Shown: piece after piece, positions 36,054 through 45,279 of the stretch
Layout: each line of letters starts with the position of its first letter
Numbering within the stretch: position 1 is the stretch's first letter
Program-made: the position numbers and the translations under genes
Assembly: GCA_017549185.1 (NCBI GenBank)
Contig: JAFYVJ010000041.1
Coordinates: forward strand, 1 to 46,549
From: Roseburia sp.
GTDB taxonomy: Bacteria > Bacillota > Clostridia > Lachnospirales > Lachnospiraceae
Length of the DNA stretch: 46,549 bases
Direction of reading: 5' to 3'
The notes under the pieces: model-generated
Database searches by the model: none
Seen by the model: only the letters and a program-made list of their open reading frames with translations
What the model was told of the DNA's origin: nothing

Positions 36054-37658
36054 TTATCTCTCTAATAAAATGCCTTTTATCAATTCTCCAGCACCCACTT
36101 CATAGGTAATCTTTACTCTGTCACCCACATTTAAAATCGTTGCCAGCGGATACTCGCTACCATTAATCAAATAGTAAACCTGCTGATTCTCCAGACGGAT
36201 AAAATACCATGTATCTCCATCCATTACAGAAGAACGGATATCTTCAATCGCACCATTTATAACTGCGGTCTCTACTTCCGGTTCAGGCTCAGCTTCTGCA
36301 ATACCATTTTTAATCATCAACTCTGCATATGCCGCCTGACACTCTTCTACTGTAGTTCCCGTTGCAACAAGCTGATACTGGCTTACATTCACCATCGCAT
36401 ACATTTTTACAAGTTGTGAAGCATCTTTTAATGCCATAAAATATGTCGGCTCACCGCCCACATTCAACAAAATCGGGAACGTCGCTTTGTAGCTGTATTG
36501 CTGCACAGCTCCCTGTGCAGAGTGCATACCGGCTTCTTCATTCGCACCGGCACATGAATAGTAACGTGCTTCTTTCGTACGCTGATTTACCAGCATGAAA
36601 CCGAGATTACTTTCATCTCCCGCCACCGAAGTCACACCTGTGTACATCCACACATCATCATCCATTGCAATATAGTTATAGCCGGATGTCGTCTCTGTAC
36701 ATCCACTCTGTCCTAAAATAGAGTTCCAGAAACCACCCTGATACAGACCATGATAATCATACTGCTGCATAATCAAATCGGCACTACATACACGGTCTAC
36801 CCATGTAGGTACATCTGCCAAATCATAATACTCATGTTCACCCGTAACCGCATTCACTAATACCGCACCTGTAATATCCGTACCACCAAACAAACCAATG
36901 GTCTTTGACACTACACTTGCACACCAATATGGTGTACCTTCTTCATCCACCTCGAAATTCACTGCGTAGAACATCTTCGTCGGATAACAAAAACGCAAAT
37001 GACGATATATATTACGATTAAAAACCTCAGATGGCGAATACTTCATTCCTTCCTCTAAACGCTTAACTGTAACTTCCTGCGTCACCATATCAATCAGTAA
37101 ATACGCCGGAATACCTTCGCCTCTATTTTTGAACCATTTGATAAAATCTCCATAATCCAAAAATGTCGCCCTTACCGGCCTGTCCTGATAATTAATCTGA
37201 ACCGTACTAGTATTTACTTCAAACTGAGAAACCAAATCCGAAAGTTCTCCCATTTTCTTATTTGCCAATGCACTTGCAGAATTAGAATCCAGCTTCGGAA
37301 TCTGTTCCCAACTTACTTCCTGTACTTCTGATGCAAAATCTCCTTGTTCAATCGGCAAAAGCGATGCATAATCTTTTGCACGGAAAAATACGTGACCTAC
37401 AATACTACCGATTAACGCTATCACCATCAGGATAGCTGCTGCTACAACCGGTATGGTACATTTCTTCAGTAAATGTCTGAAATAATCCTTCCACCCCGTT
37501 GCTTTAAAGCCGGTTACCACCAAACTACATACGCAATATACCACGCAAAGCACAATTACAAATGCGTAAAACTCTGCTGAATGTAAGTTCACTGCCGGAA
37601 GATTGATATAAAAATAAATAAATCCAACCACCAACGTTACTAAAATACTTATTAACAT
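36054..37658 (-). CDS. Membrane-anchored protein of unknown function, 534 aa
   Basis: The ATG at 37658 has GAGGG upstream. Three hydrophobic segments occupy the N-terminus (about 1-20, 28-50 and 68-95) and the remaining 430 residues form one large soluble domain, probably outside the membrane. It contains repeated short blocks around Tyr/Trp (YLLIDMVTQEV, GAVLVNAVTGEHEYYDL, YNYIAMDDDVWMYTGV, YYLINGSEYPL) that suggest PepSY-like or related beta-strand repeats. The blocks resemble each other in layout, not in sequence. No family is recognised. It is co-oriented with the metallophosphoesterase 63 bases upstream. Confidence 0.6.
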   Translation of the reverse strand: MLISILVTLVVGFIYFYINLPAVNLHSAEFYAFVIVLCVVYCVCSLVVTGFKATGWKDYFRHLLKKCTIPVVAAAILMVIALIGSIVGHVFFRAKDYASLLPIEQGDFASEVQEVSWEQIPKLDSNSASALANKKMGELSDLVSQFEVNTSTVQINYQDRPVRATFLDYGDFIKWFKNRGEGIPAYLLIDMVTQEVTVKRLEEGMKYSPSEVFNRNIYRHLRFCYPTKMFYAVNFEVDEEGTPYWCASVVSKTIGLFGGTDITGAVLVNAVTGEHEYYDLADVPTWVDRVCSADLIMQQYDYHGLYQGGFWNSILGQSGCTETTSGYNYIAMDDDVWMYTGVTSVAGDESNLGFMLVNQRTKEARYYSCAGANEEAGMHSAQGAVQQYSYKATFPILLNVGGEPTYFMALKDASQLVKMYAMVNVSQYQLVATGTTVEECQAAYAELMIKNGIAEAEPEPEVETAVINGAIEDIRSSVMDGDTWYFIRLENQQVYYLINGSEYPLATILNVGDRVKITYEVGAGELIKGILLER

Positions 37659-37721
37659 GTGTCCCTCTCTTTCTGCCTCCATCTATGGCACTATCACTTT
37701 ATTCTCATCCGATTATTCGAT

Positions 37722-38591
37722 TCATTTCTTGTTTTGCAATTCCACTACAACCAGTTCCGGTGGATTATTCACACGAAATGGTATAATGCTCTGGCCTAAC
37801 CCTCTGCTTAGTACCATCTTCGTACCATCTGCTTCATATAATCCCGCATCATAATCCGGCAAAATACCCTGTCCAGGTCCAATAATTCCACCTATATATG
37901 GTATTCTCACCTGACCACCATGAACATGTCCTGTCAACACCACGTCCACCGCCTGCTTACAATACATATCAAACAACTCCGGTCTATGAGAAAGCAACAA
38001 CACAAACTCTTCCTTCGGCACATCCTGCAAAATTCCTTTCAAAATTCCCCCCATCACAGGTTCCATTTTTTCCACTTTGTCTGTATCTATTATAAACCTT
38101 GGATCATCAATTCCTACTATCGTTATCTGCGCACCATCTTTTTTCAACACCATTTTTTCGTTACGCAAAACATAAACCCCGGCTTCTATCATTGCCACTT
38201 CTAATCGTTCAAATTCTTCATCTATGCGAGATTCATGATTGCCTGTAGCATAATAACATGGTGCAATCTGAGATGCCTGCGTCGCAAAATTAAGTGCTTT
38301 TTCCACACTAGTACGCCTAGAATCCAGCAAATCTCCAGTAATGGCAATTATGTCCGGTTTTATTTCTTTTATTAATGCTAATAATTTTTCGTTATCTTTT
38401 CCAAACTCATCATTATGCAAGTCCGAAATCTGCACAACGCGGTATCCGGCAAATTCATCCGGCAAGTGCTCGCTTTCTACCTCAAATGAAGTCACCACGA
38501 TTCTTTCATTATCCCAGACAATCCACGATGCCAACACAACTGCCCCAATCAACAACACTACTATCAATATCTTTTTTCCTATCTCTTTCAT
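37722..38591 (-). CDS. Membrane-anchored metallophosphoesterase (YkuE/YaeI-type)
   Basis: 289 aa. One N-terminal helix (about 7-27) precedes a calcineurin-like domain with all metal motifs: DLH in QISDLHND, GDLLD, GNHE, LLSHRPE and GHVHGGQVRIP. Members are metal-dependent phosphodiesterases or phosphomonoesterases, and the YkuE/YaeI group acts on lipid or UDP-sugar-lipid substrates in some cases. The substrate here is unknown. The gene is divergent from the Ca2+ ATPase and precedes the unknown membrane protein. The start has no well-placed ribosome binding site, so it may lie a few codons off. Confidence 0.8.
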   Translation of the reverse strand: MKEIGKKILIVVLLIGAVVLASWIVWDNERIVVTSFEVESEHLPDEFAGYRVVQISDLHNDEFGKDNEKLLALIKEIKPDIIAITGDLLDSRRTSVEKALNFATQASQIAPCYYATGNHESRIDEEFERLEVAMIEAGVYVLRNEKMVLKKDGAQITIVGIDDPRFIIDTDKVEKMEPVMGGILKGILQDVPKEEFVLLLSHRPELFDMYCKQAVDVVLTGHVHGGQVRIPYIGGIIGPGQGILPDYDAGLYEADGTKMVLSRGLGQSIIPFRVNNPPELVVVELQNKK

Positions 38592-38648
38592 TCTATACTA
38601 CTTATGAATTCCTCGTTAATATCATTCCTCTTTCCTACTTATAGCTAC

Positions 38649-38677
38649 ACTATACCCGACCATACAATAAAAATCAA
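38649..38677 (-). promoter_or_regulatory. Promoter of the metallophosphoesterase gene
   Basis: Minus-strand TTGATT, 17-base spacer, TATAGT, about 58 bases before the start, in the divergent gap to the Ca2+ ATPase. No clear plus-strand promoter was found in the same gap; a TATACT near 38785 could be the -10. Confidence 0.55.
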
Positions 38678-38826
38678 ATTAAAAAAATGCAAAATAAATA
38701 TGTCTATTTCGCATGCAATGACAAATTAGTAACTATTCAGAGCTAAAGAAATTTTAGAAAATACGACTAAAAATGTCTTATTCTAACTATACTTAAAACA
38801 ACTAACATATAAAGGAGATAATTGAT

Positions 38827-41433
38827 TTGATTTTTCATAATGAACCCATAGAAAATATATTAAAAGCATTTAACAGCGATGCGTTTTTTGGTTTAAGCAA
38901 TACACATGCAGACTATGCTCTGCAAAAATATGGTAAAAATCGCCTCAAAGAAAACCGAGTAAAAACCTTTCCCGAACGATTTATCGAGCAGTTTAAGGAT
39001 GTAATGATTCTCATTCTTATTGCCGCAGCCATCGTTTCCTTCACAATCGCATTGATAGAAGGAAATCCTCGTGATTTTTTTGAACCAATCCTGATTCTCT
39101 TGATTGTAATACTAAATGCAATTATGGGCGTCATTCAAGAAACTAAAGCAGAAAAAGCATTGGATGCGTTAAAAAATCTTTCTGCTCCGAGTGCTCGTGT
39201 TTTAAGAGATGGAAAAGAAACTATATTAGATGCAGGCCGAATTGTTCCCGGAGATATCATCCGTTTAGAAGCAGGCGACTTCATTCCTGCTGATGCAAGA
39301 TTGTTAAAAAGCGTAAGTCTGAAATCTGATGAATCAGCTCTTACCGGCGAATCCATTCCTTCCGAAAAATTTGCCGGACTTATCACTGACGTGAATGCCC
39401 CTTTAGGAGATCGCAGTAACATGGTTTTTTCCGGTTGCAGCATTACTTATGGAACTGCCACAGCGATTGTAACTGCCACTGGCATGCATACCGAAATAGG
39501 AAAAATTGCCAACCTCTTGCATAGCGAAACCGAGATTCAAACTCCTTTACAGAAAAAATTATCACAACTCGGCAAACTTCTAGGTTCCGTAGCACTAGTC
39601 GCTTGCGGTATCATTTTTGTTGTAGGATTATCCAATGGAATTCCAGCCCTTGAAATTTTTATGACAGCCGTATCCTTGGCCGTTTCCGCAATTCCAGAAG
39701 GACTTCCTGCCATTGTTACTATCGTACTTTCTATCGGTGTACAACGCATGGTCAGCAAAAACGCAATTATACGAAAACTTCCCGCTGTAGAAACATTAGG
39801 AAGTGCCTCTGTTATCTGCTCTGACAAAACCGGTACCCTGACACAGAATCGTATGACCCTAGTGGAAGCCTATGTAGATGGTTTCTCATCTCCAGAGACT
39901 ATCTGCACCTCCAATTCCTCTGATATAAAAAAACTTCTCACTTATGCTACACTCTGCTGCAATGGAACAGTTATTTTTCATCCAGACAGAGAAGAGCACA
40001 TCGGTGATCCGACCGAAACCGCCATCATTTTAGCCGCCCACAAAAATGGAATTGATAAAGACTGTATTAACCTCTCTTATCCTCGTCTAATGGAACTGCC
40101 TTTTGATTCAGTCCGCAAACTTATGACTACCGTTCACAATATAGATGGTCAGCTTACCGCTATTGTAAAAGGAGCCTTTGATGTACTGGCTTCCCGATGT
40201 GTTGCCGGGGATTTAGTAACCGCCGGTCTGATAAACGACCAAATGAGTGAACATGCTTTACGAGTCCTAGCTGTAGCCTACAAGAAACTAGATACCCTTC
40301 CCAAACAAAACTCAAAAGATTTGGAAAATAATCTTATCTTCCTCGGCTTGGTCGGTATGATAGATCCTCCACGTCATGAAGCAAAAGAAGCGGTAAAAAT
40401 ATGCCGTCAAGCGGGTATCAAGCCAGTTATGATTACGGGCGACCATGTTATTACCGCCTCTGCTATCGCAAAAGAATTAGGTATTTTACTTCCCGGCGAT
40501 AAATCCATTACCGGAACCCAGCTCGATGCCATGACAGACTCCGAACTGGATTTGCAAATCGAACGTATCTCTGTATACGCCCGTGTTTCTCCCGAAAATA
40601 AAATCCGCATTGTAAAAGCATGGCAACAAAAAGAGCATATAGTAGCAATGACCGGAGATGGTGTCAACGATGCTCCAGCTTTAAAAGCCGCAGATATCGG
40701 TTGTGCTATGGGTATTACCGGTACGGATGTTGCCAAAAGTGCTTCTGATATGACCTTGACCGATGACAACTTTGCTACAATAGTTGACGCAGTTCGCGAA
40801 GGTCGCGGTATCTACGCAAACATTAAAAAAGTTGTAGGATTTTTATTAGGAACGAATATTGGAGAAGTTGTGGCTGTTTTTACTGCTATGCTACTTTGGC
40901 ATGAGTCACCATTTTTATCCATGCAGCTGCTTTGGATTAATCTAGTAACAGACAGTCTCCCTGCCATCGCTTTGGGCATGGAACCAGTGGAATCGGATAT
41001 TATGGAACAACGTCCGAAACCCAAAAACGAGGGATTATTTTCCCGTGGATTCGGCGTTCAGATTGTGTTACAAGGACTAATGTTCGGCATACTCACCTTA
41101 CTGGCTTTTCACATCGGAAAAAATACAACGAGAGAACTTGAAGCCGGGCAGACATTGGCTTTTATGGTACTGTCTCTATCTCAAGTTATCCAAGCCTTCA
41201 ACATGCGTTCCGAACACTCACTTTTTGCCATCGGCATTTTTAGTAACTATAAATTAAACTGGGCCGCACTCAGCTCCATCCTATTGGTCTGCCTGGTGCT
41301 GTTCACACCCCTTTCTACAATCTTTGGATTGGTATATCTTACCATTCCCCATTACATTATCGGCCTCTCACTTATCGTGCTTCCGATTTTGATAATGGAA
41401 CTGGCAAAAACCTTTGGGCTGATACGCCAATAA
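38827..41433 (+). CDS. P-type Ca2+-transporting ATPase
   Basis: 868 aa with a TTG start at 38827; AAAGGAG sits 9 bases upstream. It exports Ca2+ (or related cations) using ATP. Motifs: TGES (about 173), CSDKTGTLTQN (phosphorylated D333), the hinge TGDGVNDAPALKAADIG, and PEGLPA (about 290) in helix M4. The helix M5 piece FLLGTNIGEVVAVF and the M6 piece LLWINLVTDSLPAIALGMEP have the Asn and Asp used for Ca2+ in SERCA/PMR1-type pumps. The P2 subgroup is supported; exact ion choice is not. Ten membrane helices are expected. It stands alone between its promoter region and a bidirectional terminator. Confidence 0.88.
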   Translation: MIFHNEPIENILKAFNSDAFFGLSNTHADYALQKYGKNRLKENRVKTFPERFIEQFKDVMILILIAAAIVSFTIALIEGNPRDFFEPILILLIVILNAIMGVIQETKAEKALDALKNLSAPSARVLRDGKETILDAGRIVPGDIIRLEAGDFIPADARLLKSVSLKSDESALTGESIPSEKFAGLITDVNAPLGDRSNMVFSGCSITYGTATAIVTATGMHTEIGKIANLLHSETEIQTPLQKKLSQLGKLLGSVALVACGIIFVVGLSNGIPALEIFMTAVSLAVSAIPEGLPAIVTIVLSIGVQRMVSKNAIIRKLPAVETLGSASVICSDKTGTLTQNRMTLVEAYVDGFSSPETICTSNSSDIKKLLTYATLCCNGTVIFHPDREEHIGDPTETAIILAAHKNGIDKDCINLSYPRLMELPFDSVRKLMTTVHNIDGQLTAIVKGAFDVLASRCVAGDLVTAGLINDQMSEHALRVLAVAYKKLDTLPKQNSKDLENNLIFLGLVGMIDPPRHEAKEAVKICRQAGIKPVMITGDHVITASAIAKELGILLPGDKSITGTQLDAMTDSELDLQIERISVYARVSPENKIRIVKAWQQKEHIVAMTGDGVNDAPALKAADIGCAMGITGTDVAKSASDMTLTDDNFATIVDAVREGRGIYANIKKVVGFLLGTNIGEVVAVFTAMLLWHESPFLSMQLLWINLVTDSLPAIALGMEPVESDIMEQRPKPKNEGLFSRGFGVQIVLQGLMFGILTLLAFHIGKNTTRELEAGQTLAFMVLSLSQVIQAFNMRSEHSLFAIGIFSNYKLNWAALSSILLVCLVLFTPLSTIFGLVYLTIPHYIIGLSLIVLPILIMELAKTFGLIRQ

Positions 41434-41460
41434 ATTTACTCTATATCTCCCAATATTACA

Positions 41461-41508
41461 AAAAGAGATTGTAACACTTCAAAAATTTGTAATGTTACAA
41501 TCTCTTTT
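41461..41508. terminator. Bidirectional terminator between Ca2+ ATPase and antiporter
   Basis: A 16-bp perfect stem AAAAGAGATTGTAACA/TGTTACAATCTCTTTT with a 16-base loop has A/T-runs at both ends. It serves convergent genes. Confidence 0.9.
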
Positions 41509-41536
41509 CATATATTTTATAAAATTATTATTCAGC

Positions 41537-42829
41537 TTAATTACGTTTCTTTGCTTCTTCCAACTTAGTCTGACGACGATTCTTAACTTCCTCTGACATA
41601 GGCTTGATATCGCCTGCTGCTGTTAATGCCATCTTTGTGAAAAGTGGTCCAAACAATTCATAAATTAACACTGCAAACAATGTGATGTTTCGAATCAAAT
41701 CTCCCTGCTCTCCAAGCTGTGCCGCAGTCGTACACATACCAAGTGCAACACCCGCCTGTGGGAAAAGAGTTATACCAAGATATTTACAAATCTGCGGTTC
41801 ACACGCTGTTGCTTTTGCACTCGCATATGTACCAAAATATTTACCCAAACAACGGAACACAATATAAACAACGCCAATTCCTACTATCGCTATATCCGCA
41901 AATACGCTAAGTTCTAATTCCGCACCACTGATAACAAAGAACAATGCCAATAATGGAGATGTCCATTTATCCGAAGCTCCCATCAAATCATGTGACAATG
42001 GACAGATATTGCAGAAAATTGTTCCCATCATCATACATACCAACAATGATGAAAAACCGATATGTACAGGTCCAATCTCAAATTTGAAAGCAGATAAAGC
42101 AACTGTCATAAATACAAATGCAGTTGTCATATTCAAACGATTTGTATTAGAGTTAAATAATTTCTCCAACTGAGTTAATAACCAACCCATAAGTGCACCC
42201 AGGGCTAATGAACATACAATCTCTAACAATGGATTTACAATAATAGATACCATATCCACTGTTCCACTTACCAACGTTTTTGCAATACCGAAGAATATCG
42301 CAAATACAATCAGACCTACCGCATCATCCAATGCTACGATTGGTAAAAGTAATTTTGTCAACGGACCTTCTGCCTTATACTGTCTTACAACCATAAGTGT
42401 CGCAGCCGGTGCTGTCGCTGTAGCAATCGCACCAAGTGTTAACGTCTGTGCCATTGTCAATTTATCCGGCATCATCATATGTACTACAAACAATGCCACA
42501 TCAACGAATAATGTAGCTGTCAATGCCTGAAAAATACCGATTATAAATGCCTGCTTACCAATTTTCTTTAAATCTTCCAAACGGAACTCACTACCAATAG
42601 AAAATGCAATAAATCCTAATGCAACCTGAGATACTAAAGAAAGTATCTCAACCTCTTCCATAGTGGCAAATCCAAGACCTTCAATATGTAATGCACCGAT
42701 ACAATATGGTCCAATCAACACACCTGCAATTAAATATGCCGTTACTGATGGCAACTTAAGTGGCTTGAAGGCTCTTGTCATAAGCAATCCTGCCAAAAGG
42801 GCAACTGATACTGACAATAAAATATTCAT
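41537..42829 (-). CDS. CPA2-type cation/proton antiporter
   Basis: 430 aa; the start at 42829 follows GGAAAGA and avoids a four-codon extension. About 12 membrane helices are present. The paired Asp in VALDDAVGLIVFAI marks the CPA2 (electrogenic) type, which exchanges Na+ or K+ for H+. The N-terminal half has LPSVTAYLIAGVLIGPY and VALGFIAFSIGSEF, as in KefB/NapA-like proteins. The cytoplasmic C-terminus is short (about 25 residues) and lacks a TrkA-N domain. Ion choice is not readable. It is convergent with the Ca2+ ATPase, so shared function is only by theme. Confidence 0.85.
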   Translation of the reverse strand: MNILLSVSVALLAGLLMTRAFKPLKLPSVTAYLIAGVLIGPYCIGALHIEGLGFATMEEVEILSLVSQVALGFIAFSIGSEFRLEDLKKIGKQAFIIGIFQALTATLFVDVALFVVHMMMPDKLTMAQTLTLGAIATATAPAATLMVVRQYKAEGPLTKLLLPIVALDDAVGLIVFAIFFGIAKTLVSGTVDMVSIIVNPLLEIVCSLALGALMGWLLTQLEKLFNSNTNRLNMTTAFVFMTVALSAFKFEIGPVHIGFSSLLVCMMMGTIFCNICPLSHDLMGASDKWTSPLLALFFVISGAELELSVFADIAIVGIGVVYIVFRCLGKYFGTYASAKATACEPQICKYLGITLFPQAGVALGMCTTAAQLGEQGDLIRNITLFAVLIYELFGPLFTKMALTAAGDIKPMSEEVKNRRQTKLEEAKKRN

Positions 42830-43221
42830 TTCTTTCCACACTCTTTTCTTTGTATTTTTCGGTTGCAGACTCTGTATCTTTCTACAAATTCCAACTTACA
42901 ATTTAACATTCCACAAACCTTATTTATCTTACGCCTATGTTTTTTCAAAATCAATGTCACTCTTCACGAAATTTCAAACTAATATGATTATTTTTTCGTC
43001 AATTTTACTCGTCCTAACTATCGCAAAAATTCCCTGGCAAAATGTACTTTGCCAGGGAATTCATTCCTTAAATATTCGTAATTATTCAGTACTTTCATAA
43101 TTACGATTCGCAAACCATTAAAAATCTGCTTCACAGATGGGTTTGCTCACTCTTGAATCATGTTCTTACACTCAAAACAGCAAGTGTTTTGAGCTGTACT
43201 TAACAGTTACAAATATTCTAA
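42830..43221 (-). terminator. Chemoreceptor terminator and hairpin cluster
   Basis: The strongest element is AATTCCCTGGCAAA/TTTGCCAGGGAATT (43028-43061), which runs into TTTTTGCG on the minus strand and fits a terminator for the chemoreceptor. Nearer that gene lie CTCAAAACA/TGTTTTGAG (43171-43193), GCAAACC/GGTTTGC with an inner ATCTG/CAGAT (43110-43146) and TCGTAATTAT/ATAATTACGA (43076-43106). The rest, 42830-43020, is AT-rich and shows no gene; it would hold the antiporter promoter, which I could not place. Confidence 0.6.
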
Positions 43222-44928
43222 TTAATCTCTCAATCTAAACTGTGCTACCAATTCATCCATACTAACTGCCTGTGCGGATAATTCTTCACTAGTCGCCGAT
43301 GCTTCTTCTGCTGTAGCAGAGTTATTCTGAACAACTTCTGAAATTCTTGATATACCAGCCTCTGCCTGCTCCATAGACTCTGCCTGCTGTGCAGATGTCT
43401 CACTTAATCCCTTAGCAGTCTGTGCAATTGTATGAATCGCCTCAACCACCTCTGCTAATACATCCGCTGTTCTCTCAGCCGCTTTATTGCCCACTTCAAT
43501 TTCATGGATAGAACCTTCGATTAAGGCCTTTGTATTAACTGCTGCCTTAGCACTCTGTTCTGCAAGCGTACGAATCTGGTCTGCTACTACTGCAAATCCT
43601 CTTCCTGCCTCACCTGCTCTTGCCGCCTCGATAGAAGCATTTAACGACAACAGATTTGTCTGATCAGCAATATCTTCGATCTCTGTAATAACCGTACCAA
43701 TTTTAAGAGAAGTTTCACTAATACGTTCCATCGCATCCGTCATAACTGCCATTTCCGTACGGCTAGATTCTGCCTGAGCTGCTACACGCTCTGCTTCTTC
43801 GTATGCAGCATTCACCTCTTGTGCGGATCTCTCTAATCCACTTGTAATTTCATTTATCGTTGCCTGCATTTCTTCTACGGATGCAGCCTGGTCTGTTGCA
43901 CCTTCTGCCAATGCCTGTGAAGCTTCTGCTAAGTTTGTTGCACCTGCAGATACCATATCAGAAGCACCACGAACTTCTTTGAGAGTCGCATCCATCTGAC
44001 GGTTCATTTTACGAATTGCCATTAAAAGCGGCTCATAATCACCTACATATTCTCCTTCGCATGAAGTACGGATGTTAAAATTACCATCCGCCATATCACC
44101 CAAAAGATTTTCCAAATCATTAAAAACCAAAGATAATTTTGTAGTGGTATCGGTTACCGCCTTAAGCATATCGCCCACTTCATCATCATACTGATATTCC
44201 GGGAATGGTGAATTAATATCTCCTTCCGCAAATGTCGTCATACGTTCACTTAAATGCTGTAATGGATCTGAAATACCTTTTGCAATGATACTACCAATTT
44301 TAGTAGCTATTATATTCGCCACTACAACTATAGCAACAATAAGAACAACTAAAACAATCTGCAATATCTGTAACTTTGCCTGTGTCTCATCACCAAGAGT
44401 AACATTTGCGTTCATAAATCCCGCAAACGCATCACTTGCTTTCGTGTATGCCGGAGCCAACTCGTCAAAAGCCATATTATGTGCTCTGCTCAAATCCGCT
44501 GCGTTACCTGATGTACCTAACGAAATAACCTGTTTATCTACTTCTAAATATTCATTTAATGCTACTATAATTGCATCATATGACTGCTGTCCTACATCTG
44601 TTACAATTGTACCCTCAATCACTTCCATGTAGTCCCATAACCTTGCAACCGCTTCATCGTGTGCTACGATCATCTTTTGAACTTTATCTGCTTCTTCATA
44701 ACCAATCGTACCACGTGTCGCACTTCGAACATCTGCAAGCTCTTTCATTGCAAGACCTAAATCCCCTTGCGGAAATGCATAATAAGTCAGTGCATGATTA
44801 TACTGACTTCCGATATAAAACAGAAAAATTGCCGCAATAATTGCCGCTGTACTTGCGATTGAAACAGTAATAGTAGAACTATTTGTCAATCTTTTTTGGA
44901 TTCTCATTCGTTTTAATTTTTCAAACAT
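43222..44928 (-). CDS. Methyl-accepting chemotaxis protein
   Basis: 568 aa. The start at 44928 follows AAGGAG; a 26-codon in-frame extension is rejected. Layout: membrane helix (about 22-42), extracellular four-helix-bundle-like sensor (about 45-185), second helix (about 190-215), HAMP-like linker, then the signalling domain. The hairpin tip that contacts CheA/CheW reads [43 protein letters not shown]. The ligand is not known; the sensor shows no recognisable PAS or Cache fold. It is a single gene with its own promoter, consistent with a motile cell. Confidence 0.93.
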   Translation of the reverse strand: MFEKLKRMRIQKRLTNSSTITVSIASTAAIIAAIFLFYIGSQYNHALTYYAFPQGDLGLAMKELADVRSATRGTIGYEEADKVQKMIVAHDEAVARLWDYMEVIEGTIVTDVGQQSYDAIIVALNEYLEVDKQVISLGTSGNAADLSRAHNMAFDELAPAYTKASDAFAGFMNANVTLGDETQAKLQILQIVLVVLIVAIVVVANIIATKIGSIIAKGISDPLQHLSERMTTFAEGDINSPFPEYQYDDEVGDMLKAVTDTTTKLSLVFNDLENLLGDMADGNFNIRTSCEGEYVGDYEPLLMAIRKMNRQMDATLKEVRGASDMVSAGATNLAEASQALAEGATDQAASVEEMQATINEITSGLERSAQEVNAAYEEAERVAAQAESSRTEMAVMTDAMERISETSLKIGTVITEIEDIADQTNLLSLNASIEAARAGEAGRGFAVVADQIRTLAEQSAKAAVNTKALIEGSIHEIEVGNKAAERTADVLAEVVEAIHTIAQTAKGLSETSAQQAESMEQAEAGISRISEVVQNNSATAEEASATSEELSAQAVSMDELVAQFRLRD

Positions 44929-44997
44929 GTCCTTCTCCTTATTTATAGCAGAATATTTTTGTACTATTTTCCCACCCAAAACTAGTACTTTTATCTC

Positions 44998-45026
44998 ATC
45001 ATACAATTTCTTCCTTATCTTGTCAA
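44998..45026 (-). promoter_or_regulatory. Chemoreceptor promoter
   Basis: Minus-strand TTGACA, 17-base spacer, TATGAT, a good sigma-A site about 70 bases before the chemoreceptor start. Confidence 0.75.
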
Positions 45027-45117
45027 CGCATCAATCCTAGTAAATATTAAAAATATAAAACACATCCTAACAGACTCATAATTTTGCTCATATTTTCATG
45101 CAATGCAAAAATAATCC

Positions 45118-45150
45118 GTTACTGTTCACTCGTACCTCGTAAACAGTAAC
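45118..45150. repeat. Inverted repeat between chemoreceptor and kdgK
   Basis: GTTACTGTT and AACAGTAAC form a perfect 9-bp repeat with a 15-base spacer, 40 bases upstream of the kdgK -35. It could be an operator for a sugar-responsive regulator, or a dispersed palindrome. Confidence 0.4.
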
Positions 45151-45189
45151 ATATTCCAACTATTACAAAAAAAATTACACACAGAAATG

Positions 45190-45217
45190 TTGACAAATTC
45201 TTTGCACCAAGTAAAAT
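45190..45217 (+). promoter_or_regulatory. kdgK promoter
   Basis: Plus-strand TTGACA, 16-base spacer, TAAAAT, 62 bases before the kdgK start. Confidence 0.6.
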
Positions 45218-45279
45218 TGTTCTTAGGAGATTTTCCAATGTTGATTATTTTTTGACACAGAAAAGGAGAAGAAAAAACT

